The notes under the pieces are model-generated. The model saw nothing but the letters and a program-made list of their open reading frames with translations, was not told the DNA's origin and searched no databases. Positions 28,570-38,803 of a stretch of 64,000 nucleotides of DNA are shown here, one piece after another. Numbering within the stretch: position 1 is the first letter of the stretch; each line of letters opens with the position of its first letter. Source of the stretch: Rhodoferax sp. U2-2l. GTDB lineage: Bacteria; Pseudomonadota; Gammaproteobacteria; Burkholderiales; Burkholderiaceae_C. Where the stretch lies: contig NZ_JAJCTH010000004.1 in the NCBI RefSeq assembly GCF_020594515.1, positions 1 to 64,000 on the forward strand. The letters run 5' to 3'. The position numbers were made by a program, and so were the translations under genes.

Positions 28570-29594
28570 TCACACCAGTTTTTTCAGCAACTCGGCTTTC
28601 TTGGCGTCAAATTCTGCCTGCGTCAGAATGCCTTTGGCTTGGAGCTCACCGAGTTTCTCCAGCGTGGCCATCACATCCTCAGGTCTCACACCCACCGCCG
28701 CTGCCACCGGCGCCGGGTTGCTCAGACCCTGCAGCCCGGCGGACAAGTTCTGCGCCAGTACCTGGCCCAGGGCCACGCCAGCGCCCAGGCCCATGGCGTC
28801 GCCGGCCATGCTGCCGCCACCGCCGCCTGCTGCACCTTCGGCGAATTTGGGGATGGCCTGCGCCGTCTGGTATTGCATGAACTGGGCCATGTCCTTGCCG
28901 ACCATGCCCATGCCGATCTTCTGGTCCAGCACCATTTGCAGCTCTTCGGGCAGCGAGACGTTTTGTACCGTCATGCCTTCGAGCTGGAGGCCGATCTTCT
29001 CGAACTCGGGCGCCAGTTGGTGCGTCAGGGCCTGGGCAAAACTGAGCTGGTTGGCCGCCAGGTCCAGAAAGGCGATGCCGCTGCTGGCCACCGCGTTGCT
29101 GATGTTTTGCAGCACCAGGCCGCGCAACTGGCCGTCAATGTCTTGCGTGGTGTAACGCTCGCGCGTGCCCGAGATTTCGGTGTGGAACAACTTGGGGTCA
29201 ACCACGCGGAAACTGTAGTTGCCAAACGCGCGCAGGCGCACCGCGCCAAAGTCGGCATCACGCAGGGTGATGGGCTGCGGCGTGCCCCATTTCTGATCCA
29301 CCTGCTGGCGGGTGCTGAAAAAGTACACATCGCTCTTGAAGGGCGATTCAAACAGCTTGTCCCAATTCTTCAGGTAAGTGAGCACCGGCAGCGTCTGGGT
29401 GGTGAGCTTGTAGGTGCCGGGGCCCAACACGTCGGCGGCTTGGCCTTCGTTGACAAACAGCGCCATTTGCGATTCGCGCCGTTCTGGATTTCCATGTCCG
29501 CCATCGGGAAGCGCCAGGCCAGGGTGCCGTCGTCACCTTCGGTCCACTGAATGATGTCAATGAACTGTTTTCTGATGAAGTCCATGAGTGCCAT
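28570..29594 (-). pseudogene. SPFH/virion-core-like protein with N-terminal frameshift
   Basis: The original gene probably began at the ATG at 29594, which has a good AGGAG site and encodes MALMDFIRKQFIDIIQW. It changes frame near 29471-29480. The rest (28570-29466) reads ALFVNEGQAADVLGPGTY, FESPFKSDVYFF and an SPFH-like domain, then a Gly-rich linker and a C-terminal short oligomerisation segment (LEKLGELQAKGILTQAEFD). Relatives have about five residues between MEIQNGA and ESQMALFVNEG that are absent here. A deletion of 16 bases between gcgcgaa repeats would explain both loss and frameshift. A second ATG at 29466 could give a protein lacking 43 residues, so partial function is possible. Confidence 0.72.
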
Positions 29595-29787
29595 GTGTGC
29601 TCCTGAGGTGCTGTTGCAGCGGGATGATACACAGCGCTTGTGGCCCGGGCAGGCGCTTTGGGGGCAACACGCCACCTTATCACTTCTGTTGGCGACACAT
29701 GCCAACGCGGCCACAAACACGTGTGGACTGACCGGTGCTTTTGCACCCGGCCACCACCTGACCAACCATTCGCCCTACGCTGCGCGG

Positions 29788-30600
29788 ATGAGCACCCGCC
29801 CACCCGAAGAACCGCCTGCGCCTTATGTGCCGCCCCCGTCCGAGGCGCCGCCCAAGGAGATCGTGCCGCTGGCCTGGTCAGCACCAGCGCGCTGGTTGCG
29901 CCTGGGCTGGCGTGACCTGGCGGCGCAGCCGGGCATCAGCCTGTTTTACGGCGCAGCCTTCTGGGCCATGGCGCTGGCACTGACCGCGGTGTTTCGGACC
30001 AACCCCGAATACACCATGACGCTGGTATCGGGCTGCCTGCTGGTCGGGCCGTTTCTGGCGCTGGGCCTGTACGACGCCAGCCGCCGGCGCGAGCAGGGGC
30101 TGCCACCCGACTTTGTGGCCTCGCTGACCTGTTGGAGGCATCACCTGCGCAGCTTGAGCCTGCTGGTGGGGGTGTTGATCGTGCTGGAATTGTTGTGGGG
30201 CCGCGCCTCGCTGGTGGTGATTGCAGTGTTTTTTACCACCGGCATGCCGTCGTCAGTGGGCATTGCGCAAGCGGTGTTGAACCCGCAAAACCTGGAATTC
30301 TTGATGGCCTACCTGATGGTGGGCGGCGTGTTTGCCACACTGGTGTTCGCCACCTCGGTGGTGTCGATCCCGATGATTCTGGACCGCGATACCGATGCAA
30401 TTTCTGCCGGAATCACCAGCATCGAGGTGGTGCTCAACAACACCGGGGTGATGTTGTGGTGGGCCGCGCTGATCGTGGTGCTGACGGTGGTGGCGCTGCT
30501 TTTGCCGTGGTCGCTGGGCCTGTTGCTGGTGGGGCCGTTGCTGGGGCATGGCAGCTGGCACGCGTACCGGGGCGCGGTGCGCTGGCTGCCGGTCAGTTGA
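29788..30600 (+). CDS. DUF2189-family integral membrane protein
   Basis: 270 residues with a Pro-rich cytoplasmic N-terminus (35 residues) and about six membrane helices. The pattern of WLRLGWRDLAAQPGISLFYG, LALGLYDASRRREQG and SIPMILDRDTDAISA fits DUF2189, a proteobacterial membrane family sometimes annotated as cytochrome c oxidase subunit I-like but lacking heme ligands. The start at 29788 was chosen because the preceding codons overlap the 5' part of the SPFH gene on the other strand. No functional evidence from the neighbours. Confidence 0.78.
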   Translation: MSTRPPEEPPAPYVPPPSEAPPKEIVPLAWSAPARWLRLGWRDLAAQPGISLFYGAAFWAMALALTAVFRTNPEYTMTLVSGCLLVGPFLALGLYDASRRREQGLPPDFVASLTCWRHHLRSLSLLVGVLIVLELLWGRASLVVIAVFFTTGMPSSVGIAQAVLNPQNLEFLMAYLMVGGVFATLVFATSVVSIPMILDRDTDAISAGITSIEVVLNNTGVMLWWAALIVVLTVVALLLPWSLGLLLVGPLLGHGSWHAYRGAVRWLPVS

Positions 30601-30666
30601 GCTGGGCTATGCTCGGCAGGGCCTGAGCGTGGTCACGCTGGGGCCTTGTTTCACCTGCCTACACCG

Positions 30667-31494
30667 ATGTCCTTGTCCACGTCTGATCCCCATCCCAACG
30701 ATGTTCCCACGGCCCCAGCCATGCTGCTGGCCGCTGGCCGGGGCGAACGCATGCGCCCGCTCACCGACACCTGCCCCAAGCCGCTATTGAGCGTGCAGGG
30801 CAAACCGCTGATGCAATGGCATCTGGAGGCGCTGCTGCGCGGCGGTTGCCAGCGGGCGGTTATCAACACCGCCTGGCTGGAGGACGTGATCGTTCAGCGG
30901 TTTGGGGATCGTTTTGGCCCCCAGCCATTGGCGGTTGAGGGTGAGCAGCGCTTTCATTCGGCGTCTTTGGCGTTGGTGTATTCGATGGAAGGGCGTGACT
31001 TTGGCGCGGCGCTGGAGACCGCGGGCGGCATTTGCCGGGCGCTGCCGCAGCTGTTGCCAGCGCAGGACGACCGTGCGGGTGACGTGTTCTGGGTGCTGGC
31101 CGCCGATGTGTTCACACCCGGTTTCACCTTCACCCAGGCGGCGGTGGCGCGTTTTGTGGCCAGCGGCCAGCTCGCGCACCTGTGGCTGGTGCCCAACCCG
31201 GCGCACAACCCGCGCGGCGACTTTGGCCTGGACGCGGCGAGCGGGCTGGCGCTGAATCTGCCCAAAGACGATCCGCAACCGCGCTACACCTATTCCACCA
31301 TCGGTCTGTACCACCGCACCCTGTTTGCGCCACCGTGGTGCGCCATCCCAAGCGGCAACCCGCAAGGTCTGACAGCGGCACTGGCGCCACTGCTGCGCGC
31401 CGCCATGGACCAGGGCCGGGTCAGCGCCGAGCTGTATGAAGGCCCCTGGACCGATGTTGGTACACCCGAGCGGCTGGCGCAGCTCCATGCCTGA
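30667..31494 (+). CDS. murU: N-acetylmuramate-1-phosphate uridylyltransferase MurU
   Basis: Nucleotidyltransferase that converts MurNAc-1-phosphate and UTP into UDP-MurNAc in muropeptide recycling. 275 residues with MLLAAGRGERMRPLTDTCPK near the N-terminus (the sugar nucleotidyltransferase signature), KPLMQWHLE, and the C-terminal EGPWTDVGTPERLA. The closest alternative is a glucose-1-phosphate nucleotidylyltransferase. MurU is favoured because amgK, the kinase that supplies its substrate, is also in the window, although 13 kb away. The ATG at 30721 is an equally possible start; the family usually begins there. Confidence 0.82.
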   Translation: MSLSTSDPHPNDVPTAPAMLLAAGRGERMRPLTDTCPKPLLSVQGKPLMQWHLEALLRGGCQRAVINTAWLEDVIVQRFGDRFGPQPLAVEGEQRFHSASLALVYSMEGRDFGAALETAGGICRALPQLLPAQDDRAGDVFWVLAADVFTPGFTFTQAAVARFVASGQLAHLWLVPNPAHNPRGDFGLDAASGLALNLPKDDPQPRYTYSTIGLYHRTLFAPPWCAIPSGNPQGLTAALAPLLRAAMDQGRVSAELYEGPWTDVGTPERLAQLHA

Positions 31495-31604
31495 AAATCA
31501 ACCCGCTGCGCCTTGCGCAGGGGCGGTCAGCAGCACAATGCTGGCTTTTGAACATCCTCTGCATCCAGGCCAACACGCTTGCATCCATTCACAGACAAAC
31601 AGCC

Positions 31605-32993
31605 ATGAGTACCCCATCTGCCCTCTACGCCCAACGCCGCGCCGCACTCGCCAAAACCATCGGCCCAGGCGGCATCGCCATCCTGCCCACCGCGCCCGAG
31701 CAGCAACGCAACCGTGACAGCGACTTCCTGTTCCGCCACGACAGTTATTTTTATTACCTGAGCGGCTTCACCGAGCCCAAGGCCTGGCTGGTGATCACCG
31801 GCGACGGCAAAACCACCCTCTTTTGCCAGCCCAAAGACCTGGAACGCGAGATCTGGGACGGGTACCGCCTGGGCCCTGAGGCGGCGCTGACGGCCCTGGG
31901 TGTCGATGCCGCGTTTTCCATAGCCGAACTGGACAAACAGTTGCCCGCCTTGCTGGACGGCAAAGACTCCGTCTGGTACCCGTTTGCCACCCACGCCGGT
32001 CTGGAGTCACGTGTGGACGGCTGGCTGGGCACACTGCGCGCGCGGGTGCGTTACGGCACCTTGTGCCCGCAGCAGCAGCGTGACCTGTGTGGCCCGCTGG
32101 ATGAAATGCGCCTGATCAAGGACGCGTTTGAGCAGGACGTGATGCGCCGCGCCGCGCAGATCAGCGCAGGGGCCCACGTGCGCGCGATGCAGTTGAGCGC
32201 CCGCATGCTGCGCGCCGGGCAGGAGGTGCGCGAATACCACCTGGACGCCGAGCTGCTGCACGAATTCCGCCGCCACGGCTCGCAATACCCGGCCTATGGC
32301 TCCATCGTCGCCGCCGGGGCCAATGCCTGCGTGCTGCACTACCGCGCCGACGCGGGCCTGGTGCAGAGTGGTGACCTGGTGCTGATCGACGCGGGTTGCG
32401 AGCTGGACGGTTATGCGTCAGACATCACTCGCACCTTCCCGGCCAACGGCCAATTCACCGGCCCGCAAAAAACCCTGTACGAATTGGTACTGGCGTCCCA
32501 AGAAGCCGCCATTGCCGCCACCAAGGCCGGTGCCCGCTTCACCGACCCGCACGACGCCACCGTCAAGGTGCTCGCGCAGGGCATGCTGGACGTGGGTCTG
32601 CTCGACAAAAACACCGTCGGCACGCTGGACGATGTGATCGAAAAACGCGCCTACTTCCCCTTCTACATGCACCGCACCGGCCACTGGCTGGGCATGGACG
32701 TGCACGACTGCGGCGCCTACACCGAACCCAGCGAGATCGGTCAGACCAGCGAACGCAAAGACGCACTCACTGGTGAAGTCATCAAGAACCGCCCGGCGCG
32801 CATCTTGCGCAGCGGCATGGTGTTGACGATTGAGCCGGGCATCTACGTGCGCCCGGCGCCCGGCGTGCCCGAGCACTTTCACAACATCGGCATCCGCATC
32901 GAAGACGACGCCATCGTGACCAACACCGGCTGTGAGCTGATCACGCGCGGTGTGCCGGTGAGCGTGGCCGAGATTGAAGCGCTGATGCGATAA
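31605..32993 (+). CDS. pepP: Xaa-Pro aminopeptidase (aminopeptidase P)
   Basis: Removes an N-terminal residue preceding Pro. The 462-residue protein has an N-terminal creatinase-like domain (DSDFLFRHDSYFYYLSGF) and a C-terminal pita-bread metallopeptidase domain. Its five dinuclear Mn ligands are visible: two Asp in IDAGCELDGYASDITRTF, His in HRTGHWLGMDVHDCG, Glu in LTIEPGIYV and Glu in GIRIEDD. Length is close to E. coli PepP (441). In ubiquinone-producing proteobacteria this gene often neighbours ubi genes; here it follows murU. Confidence 0.93.
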   Translation: MSTPSALYAQRRAALAKTIGPGGIAILPTAPEQQRNRDSDFLFRHDSYFYYLSGFTEPKAWLVITGDGKTTLFCQPKDLEREIWDGYRLGPEAALTALGVDAAFSIAELDKQLPALLDGKDSVWYPFATHAGLESRVDGWLGTLRARVRYGTLCPQQQRDLCGPLDEMRLIKDAFEQDVMRRAAQISAGAHVRAMQLSARMLRAGQEVREYHLDAELLHEFRRHGSQYPAYGSIVAAGANACVLHYRADAGLVQSGDLVLIDAGCELDGYASDITRTFPANGQFTGPQKTLYELVLASQEAAIAATKAGARFTDPHDATVKVLAQGMLDVGLLDKNTVGTLDDVIEKRAYFPFYMHRTGHWLGMDVHDCGAYTEPSEIGQTSERKDALTGEVIKNRPARILRSGMVLTIEPGIYVRPAPGVPEHFHNIGIRIEDDAIVTNTGCELITRGVPVSVAEIEALMR

Positions 32994-33064
32994 GCACCCG
33001 GCCAGCCGCACCGCCACGGTTTAGCCACCCGGGGCGGCGTTTCCCTACCAAGCCCATCCCTACC

Positions 33065-34438
33065 ATGTCACAGTCTGCACCCCACGGCACCCCTGCCCAG
33101 CGGCCAACACCCGAGCAAATCAACGCGTTTTTCACCCAGCATGGTGTGACCGATGTGGAGTGCATCTTTGCCGATATCTCCGGCTTCCCGCGTGGCAAGC
33201 TGATGCCTGCCGGGCGGTTTGCCGAAGGGGCCGAGCTGCGCATCTGCCAGGCAATTCCGATGCAGGCGGTGACTGGCGAGTATTCGTACAACCCGGTGTT
33301 CCCCGACAGTGACCCCGACGTGCGCCTGGTGCCCGACTACGCCACCCTCACGCTGGCACCCTGGGCCAGCCAGCCGCGCGCCGTGGTCGTGCATGACTGT
33401 GTGGAACTGAGCGGTGAGCTGTGCACCTTTGCGCCGCGCAGCACCCTTCAACGTGTGCTGGCCGACTACACCGCGCTGGGCTTGACGCCCGTGGTGGCGC
33501 CAGAGATCGAGTTTTACCTGACCGCTGCCAACGCCGACCCGGCACAGCCGCTGGCGCCACCCACCGTGCGCGGTGGCCGGACCGAGGTGGGCCAAAGCGC
33601 CTTCAGCCTGAACATGCTCAACGAGCTGGCCCCCTTCTGGGACGAGTTCCGCGCCGCGCTGGTCACCCTGCACATCGACGCCGACACCTGGATCCATGAG
33701 GTCGGCCCGACGCAGTACGAGATCAACCTGATGCACGGCAACGCGGTCGCGGTGGCCGACCAGGCGTTTCTATTCAAGTACGCCGCACGCGAAATCGCCC
33801 TGAAACATGGCCTGAACGCCGTCTTCATGGCCAAACCCATCGCGGGCAGCGCGGGCAGTTCGATGCATTTGCACACCAGTCTGGTGGATGCGCACGGTGC
33901 CAACGTGTTCAGCCTGCCCGATGGCGCCGAGAGCCCCTTGTTTGGCCAGTTCATCGCCGGACTGCAAACCTATGGCCCGGAACTGATGCTGATGTTGGCG
34001 CCCAACGTGAATTCGTTCCGGCGCTACGTGGCGGGCAGCCAGGCGCCCACCAACATGGCCTGGGGGTATGACAACCGCACGACCGGTCTGCGCATTCCGG
34101 CCAGCCACCCAGCGGCGCGGCGGGTGGAAAACCGCATCGCCGGGGCCGATGCCAACCCGTACCTGGCCATCGCCGCCACGCTGGCGGCCGGGTTGGCGGG
34201 CATCCGCGAACAATTGCAGCCCTCCAGACCGTTGGCCAGCAACGGCTACGACGAGGCCCATGGCCTGCCGCGCAACCTGGAACTTGCCCTGGCAAACATG
34301 CAGCACAGCACACTTGCCAGACAGGTGTTTGGTGATGACTTTGTGACCGGGTATTGCGCCGTCAAAGCCATGGAGAACAACCATTACCTGAATGAAGTCA
34401 GCGCCTGGGAGCGGCGCTTTTTGCTGCCACAGGTGTAA
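33065..34438 (+). CDS. Glutamine synthetase-family ligase, gamma-glutamylputrescine synthetase-like (PuuA)
   Basis: 457 residues with GS catalytic features: EIEFYL near 145, YEINLMHG, the nucleotide-binding segment KPIAGSAGSSMHLH, NSFRRYVAGSQAP and R-x-ENRIAGADANPYLA. It lacks the C-terminal adenylylation Tyr loop of housekeeping GlnA and starts with a family-III-like VTDVECIFADISGFPRGK. This is the pattern of PuuA/GlnA3-type enzymes, which join glutamate to putrescine or another amine. No puu genes are adjacent, so the acceptor amine is uncertain. It begins 71 bases after pepP. Confidence 0.83.
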   Translation: MSQSAPHGTPAQRPTPEQINAFFTQHGVTDVECIFADISGFPRGKLMPAGRFAEGAELRICQAIPMQAVTGEYSYNPVFPDSDPDVRLVPDYATLTLAPWASQPRAVVVHDCVELSGELCTFAPRSTLQRVLADYTALGLTPVVAPEIEFYLTAANADPAQPLAPPTVRGGRTEVGQSAFSLNMLNELAPFWDEFRAALVTLHIDADTWIHEVGPTQYEINLMHGNAVAVADQAFLFKYAAREIALKHGLNAVFMAKPIAGSAGSSMHLHTSLVDAHGANVFSLPDGAESPLFGQFIAGLQTYGPELMLMLAPNVNSFRRYVAGSQAPTNMAWGYDNRTTGLRIPASHPAARRVENRIAGADANPYLAIAATLAAGLAGIREQLQPSRPLASNGYDEAHGLPRNLELALANMQHSTLARQVFGDDFVTGYCAVKAMENNHYLNEVSAWERRFLLPQV

Positions 34439-34552
34439 CCACGGCTGGGCACTTTGGGGGAATTTGTGCTTCATGCCAGGCTGATTCAGCCAGCGTGTTG
34501 AGACGTTACGTCTACTTACAAGCGGCCCCAACCCCCACCCTAGAATGCGCGC

Positions 34553-35020
34553 ATGAACACACTAACACGCTCGTTGGCCACCTTTTTGACCGTCGCCGTG
34601 CTGTCCAGCACCGCCGCGGCAACGGATGTGGGCGTCTCTGTCAACATCTCCCAACCTGGGTTTTATGGCCGCATCGACATTGGCCGGGCACCGCAACCCG
34701 TGTTGATTTACACCCAGCCGGTGATCATTGAACATCGGGCGATGCCGGTCATGCGCCAACCGATTTACCTGCGGGTGCCGCCGGGGCACGAAAAAAACTG
34801 GGCCAAACATTGCCGCAAATACAGCGCCTGCGGCCAGCCGGTGTACTTCGTGCAGGACAGCTGGTACCGTGAGGTGTATGCGCCGCGTTACTACGGTGAG
34901 CCGCCATACCGTGGCGAGCCGCCACGTCGGGCAGATCAGCGGGAAGATCGCCGTGATGACCGCCGTGACAACGGCCGCCATGGCCACAAGAAAGACAAAG
35001 AGAATCGCGGCAACAACTGA
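34553..35020 (+). CDS. Small secreted hypothetical protein with charged tail
   Basis: 155 residues: signal peptide (LATFLTVAVLSSTAAA), a central segment with alternating beta strands and Tyr/Pro-rich turns (GFYGRIDIGRAPQPVLIY, QPIYLRVPPGHEKNW, two Cys in KHCRKYSACGQPV), then a tail dominated by Arg, Asp and Lys. Small periplasmic proteins of this layout are widespread in Comamonadaceae and have no established function. The two Cys could form a disulfide. The ATG at 34553 is well placed, but no strong ribosome-binding site is visible. Confidence 0.75.
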   Translation: MNTLTRSLATFLTVAVLSSTAAATDVGVSVNISQPGFYGRIDIGRAPQPVLIYTQPVIIEHRAMPVMRQPIYLRVPPGHEKNWAKHCRKYSACGQPVYFVQDSWYREVYAPRYYGEPPYRGEPPRRADQREDRRDDRRDNGRHGHKKDKENRGNN

Positions 35021-35059
35021 TCAGCGGGTCGCTGGCACCGCGGCTGGCGGTGCTGCCGG

Positions 35060-36040
35060 CTACAGCGTGCCGGTGAGCTTGAAACGCTCGGTGGCTGCCA
35101 CCAAGGCGCTGGCAATGCCGGGCTCCGATGCGGCGTGCCCGGCGTCATCGACAATCTGGTAACTGGCATTTGGCCAGGCTTGGCGCAATTGCCAGGCCGT
35201 GCGGGGTGGGCACACCACGTCGTAGCGGCCCTGGATGATGACCGCCGGCAGATGCGCAATGCGCGCCATGCCGTCGATCAACTGGCCTTCTGACAAAAAC
35301 ATTTTGTTACTAAAGTAATGGGCCCCCAGGCGCCCGACGCCCAGCGCGACACACGCCGTGCTGAACATTCTGGCCACTTCCGGGCGAGGCAGCAAATGCA
35401 GGCAATTGGCTTCGTAACGGCTCCAGGCTTGTGCTGCACGCAAGCTCACCACCGGATCGTCACCAAACAGGCGTTTCATGTAAGCCTCCAGCAGGTCGCC
35501 GCGCTCTTCCTCGGGGATCTGGCTGACAAACTTGGCATGTTCGTCCGGGAAAAACAGCGGCATGCCCTGTAGAAACCAGTCGATCTCGGCCTGTGTGCCC
35601 AAAAAAATGCCGCGCAAAATGAACCCGGTGCAGCGCTGCGGGTGCGCCTGCCCGTAAGCCAAGGCCAGCGTGGAACCCCAGGAGCCGCCAAAAATAAGCC
35701 AGTCTTCAATGCCCATCATCTCGCGCAGGCGCTCGATGTCGTCAATCAGCAGCTGGGTGCTGTTCTGACGCGCTTCACCCAGTGGGGTGGATTGGCCCGA
35801 ACCGCGCTGGTCAAACAACACGATGCGGTAGTGGGACGGGTCAAAAAACTGGCGGTGGCTGGGTGCCGTGCCAGCCCCCGGGCCACCATGCAAAAACAGC
35901 ACCGGCACACCCTGCGGGTTGCCGCTTTCTTCCCAATACAGCGTGTGCAAGTCGTCCACCTCCAGCCGACCACTGCGGTAGGGCTTCAGGGGCGGGAAGA
36001 TGCCACTGGGAACGTAGGAGTCAATCTTGTTATCGCGCAC
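35060..36040 (-). CDS. pip: Proline iminopeptidase
   Basis: Alpha/beta-hydrolase that removes N-terminal Pro. It has the oxyanion motif FLHGGPGAG, catalytic Ser in FGGSWGSTLALAY, Asp in IIQGRYDVVCPP and His in DDAGHAASEP. The frame is open to a TTG at 36121 (353 residues), but no ATG precedes the conserved region. I chose the GTG at 36040, which gives 326 residues, close to the family norm. Neither start has a clear Shine-Dalgarno site, so the exact start is uncertain. The neighbouring secreted-protein gene runs convergently, its stop 39 bases away. Confidence 0.9.
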   Translation of the reverse strand: MRDNKIDSYVPSGIFPPLKPYRSGRLEVDDLHTLYWEESGNPQGVPVLFLHGGPGAGTAPSHRQFFDPSHYRIVLFDQRGSGQSTPLGEARQNSTQLLIDDIERLREMMGIEDWLIFGGSWGSTLALAYGQAHPQRCTGFILRGIFLGTQAEIDWFLQGMPLFFPDEHAKFVSQIPEEERGDLLEAYMKRLFGDDPVVSLRAAQAWSRYEANCLHLLPRPEVARMFSTACVALGVGRLGAHYFSNKMFLSEGQLIDGMARIAHLPAVIIQGRYDVVCPPRTAWQLRQAWPNASYQIVDDAGHAASEPGIASALVAATERFKLTGTL

Positions 36041-36337
36041 TTGGTGTGTCTGGTTGGTTTGAAAAGTGAGGTTGTCTGTTGGGAATCCAACACTTGCCCC
36101 GATTGTCGTGGACTTCGCCAAAAAAATGAAACACCGCTGTTACAGCGGACAGGGTGTGGCAAGCCCTCGCCCGGTGGGCCAACGACCGATCACACCGCCC
36201 ATCCGTGTTGCAGACGGATGCACTTGCGTGACCGGTGGGGTGGCCTCGGGACCATGGACGCGCGGGCCTACAATTTGTGCCCTTTCACCTCATCAAGCGT
36301 GCCGCTCCAAGCCGCGTGATGGCCGACGGAGATCTGC

Positions 36338-38641
36338 ATGCCCCACAACTCGCCCGAAGAAAAGCGTGTCCAACTGCGCCGTGCTGCGCTTGACTACCAC
36401 CAGTTGCCCACGCCCGGCAAGATCGCCATCGCTGCCACCAAACAGCTCACCAACCAGCACGACCTGGCGCTGGCCTATTCCCCCGGCGTGGCCGCACCCT
36501 GCGAAGAAATCGTCAAGGACCCCAACAACGTTTTTAAGTACACCAGCCGCGGCAACCTGGTGGCGGTGATCACCAATGGCACGGCGGTGCTGGGTCTGGG
36601 TGACATTGGCCCGCTGGCGGCCAAGCCGGTGATGGAAGGCAAGGGCGTGCTGTTCAAGAAGTTCGCTGGCATCGACGTGTTTGACATCGAAATCAACGAA
36701 AAACACGACCTCGACAAGCTGGTCGACATCATCGCGTCGCTGGAGCCGACTTTTGGAGGCATCAATCTGGAAGACATCAAGGCGCCCGACTGCTTCTATG
36801 TCGAGCGCAAGCTGCGCGAGCGTATGAAGATCCCGGTGTTCCACGATGACCAGCACGGCACCGCGATCTGCGTTGGTGCGGCGATTCTGAACGGACTCAA
36901 AGTGGCGGGCAAAGACCCGGCGCAGGTCAAACTGGTCACCTCAGGCGCAGGTGCCGCCGCACTGGCCTGTCTGGGGCTGCTGGTCAAGTTGGGTATTGCG
37001 CGTGAGAACATCTATGTCACCGACTTGGCGGGTGTGGTGTATCAAGGCCGCACCGAGCTGATGGACGACGACAAGGCCTTTTTTGCACAAAACACAGCGG
37101 CCCGCACCTTGGGTGAGGTGATTGAAGGCGCCGATGTGTTTCTGGGCTTGTCCGCTGGCGGCGTGCTCAAAGCCGACATGGTGCGCAAGATGGCGGCACG
37201 CCCGCTGGTGTTTGCGCTGGCCAACCCAACGCCCGAAATCCTGCCCGAAGAGGTGAAAGCGGTGCGGGATGACGCCATCATCGCCACCGGCCGCTCCGAT
37301 TACCCCAACCAGGTCAACAACGTCCTGTGTTTCCCGTACATCTTCCGCGGCACACTCGATGCGGGTGCCTCCACCATCACCATCGAGATGGAAATTGCGG
37401 CGGTACACGCGATTGCCGAACTCGCGCAGGCCGAGCAAAGTGAGGTGGTGGCCGCCGCTTATGCCGGCGAAAAGCTCGCTTTTGGCCCCGAATACCTGAT
37501 TCCCAAACCGTTTGACCACCGGTTGATGATGAAAATCGCCCCGGCAGTCGCCCAGGCGGCGTTTGACAGCGGCGTGGCCACGCGCCCGATCCAGGACATG
37601 GCGGCCTACCGCCAGCAGCTGCAAAGTTTTGTGTATGCCTCGGGCACGGTGATGAAACCCATCTTCACCGCCGCCAAAAAGGGCCTCAAAAAACGTGTGG
37701 TCTATTCCGAGGGCGAGGACGAACGCGTGCTGCGGGCCTGCCAGATCGTGGTGGACGAAGGCCTGGCGCTGCCGACCCTGATCGGTCGCCCGGCCATGAT
37801 TGCACAGCGCATCGAGAAATTTGGCCTGCGCCTGCGTGAAGGAACTGATTACGCCGTGGTCAATGTGGAAAGAGACCACCGTTACCGTGATTTCTGGCAA
37901 ACCTACCACCGCATGACCGAGCGCAAGGGGGTGACCGAACAGATGGCCAAGATCGACATGCGCCGCCGTTTGAGCCTGATTGCGTGCATGTTGTTACACA
38001 AAGGCGACGTGGACGGCATGATTTGCGGCACCTGGGGCAGTTTGTCCTTGCATCTGCAGTTCATTGACCAGGTGCTGGGCAAACGTGTTGGCGTGAACAC
38101 CTACGCCTGCATGAACGGCCTGCTGCTGCCAGACCGCCAGATCTTTCTGGTCGACACCCACATCAACTACGACCCCAGCGCGGCCCAACTGGCTGAAATC
38201 ACCACCATGGCGGCCGAGGAAATGAAGCGTTTTGGCATCACCCCTAAAGCAGCCTTGTTGTCGCACTCTAATTTTGGGAGCAGCAACCAGCCCACGGCCG
38301 TCAAAATGCGTGACACACTGGATTTGTTGCGCGCCAACACCCCGTGGCTCGATGTGGACGGTGAAATGCATGGTGATCTGGCCCTGGACGGCAAGTCGCG
38401 TGCGTCCTTGATGCCCAACAGCACATTGACAGGTGATGCCAACCTGCTGGTGTTGCCCAATCTGGACGCCGCCAATATCTCCTACAACCTGCTGAAAACC
38501 GCCGCGGGTGGCAACATCGCCATTGGGCCCGTGTTGCTGGGTGCCGCCAAACCGGTGCATGTGTTGACCCCCAGCACCACCGTGCGGCGCATCGTCAACA
38601 TGACCGCGCTGACCGTGGCGGACGCCAACGTCGTCCGTTAG
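36338..38641 (+). CDS. maeB: NADP-dependent malic enzyme with C-terminal phosphotransacetylase-like domain
   Basis: Oxidatively decarboxylates malate to pyruvate, giving NADPH. 767 residues. The N-terminal half has the malic enzyme signatures ([60 protein letters not shown]) and an NADP-binding Rossmann domain. From about residue 440 a phosphate acetyltransferase-like domain follows ([35 protein letters not shown]); in E. coli MaeB this domain mediates allosteric control by acetyl-CoA. Length matches MaeB (759). Monocistronic. Confidence 0.95.
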   Translation: MPHNSPEEKRVQLRRAALDYHQLPTPGKIAIAATKQLTNQHDLALAYSPGVAAPCEEIVKDPNNVFKYTSRGNLVAVITNGTAVLGLGDIGPLAAKPVMEGKGVLFKKFAGIDVFDIEINEKHDLDKLVDIIASLEPTFGGINLEDIKAPDCFYVERKLRERMKIPVFHDDQHGTAICVGAAILNGLKVAGKDPAQVKLVTSGAGAAALACLGLLVKLGIARENIYVTDLAGVVYQGRTELMDDDKAFFAQNTAARTLGEVIEGADVFLGLSAGGVLKADMVRKMAARPLVFALANPTPEILPEEVKAVRDDAIIATGRSDYPNQVNNVLCFPYIFRGTLDAGASTITIEMEIAAVHAIAELAQAEQSEVVAAAYAGEKLAFGPEYLIPKPFDHRLMMKIAPAVAQAAFDSGVATRPIQDMAAYRQQLQSFVYASGTVMKPIFTAAKKGLKKRVVYSEGEDERVLRACQIVVDEGLALPTLIGRPAMIAQRIEKFGLRLREGTDYAVVNVERDHRYRDFWQTYHRMTERKGVTEQMAKIDMRRRLSLIACMLLHKGDVDGMICGTWGSLSLHLQFIDQVLGKRVGVNTYACMNGLLLPDRQIFLVDTHINYDPSAAQLAEITTMAAEEMKRFGITPKAALLSHSNFGSSNQPTAVKMRDTLDLLRANTPWLDVDGEMHGDLALDGKSRASLMPNSTLTGDANLLVLPNLDAANISYNLLKTAAGGNIAIGPVLLGAAKPVHVLTPSTTVRRIVNMTALTVADANVVR

Positions 38642-38803
38642 CGACTGGAGCACAAAAGTGGGTTGAGCACCTGAACGGCGCCTCAATCCCACACGGCTGT
38701 TGCCTATTGTTTGAGCAATAGCTTGCATTTTTCTTGCAAATCGCGGACACTCGCGTCCTTACAGATTCGGGTTTACCCGGGGGTTGAGAAGGAAAGCCAG
38801 TAC

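Noticed and set aside
36260-36280. TACAAT as a -10 box for maeB
   Set aside because: No -35-like hexamer at 16-18 bases upstream; a single hexamer is not enough.
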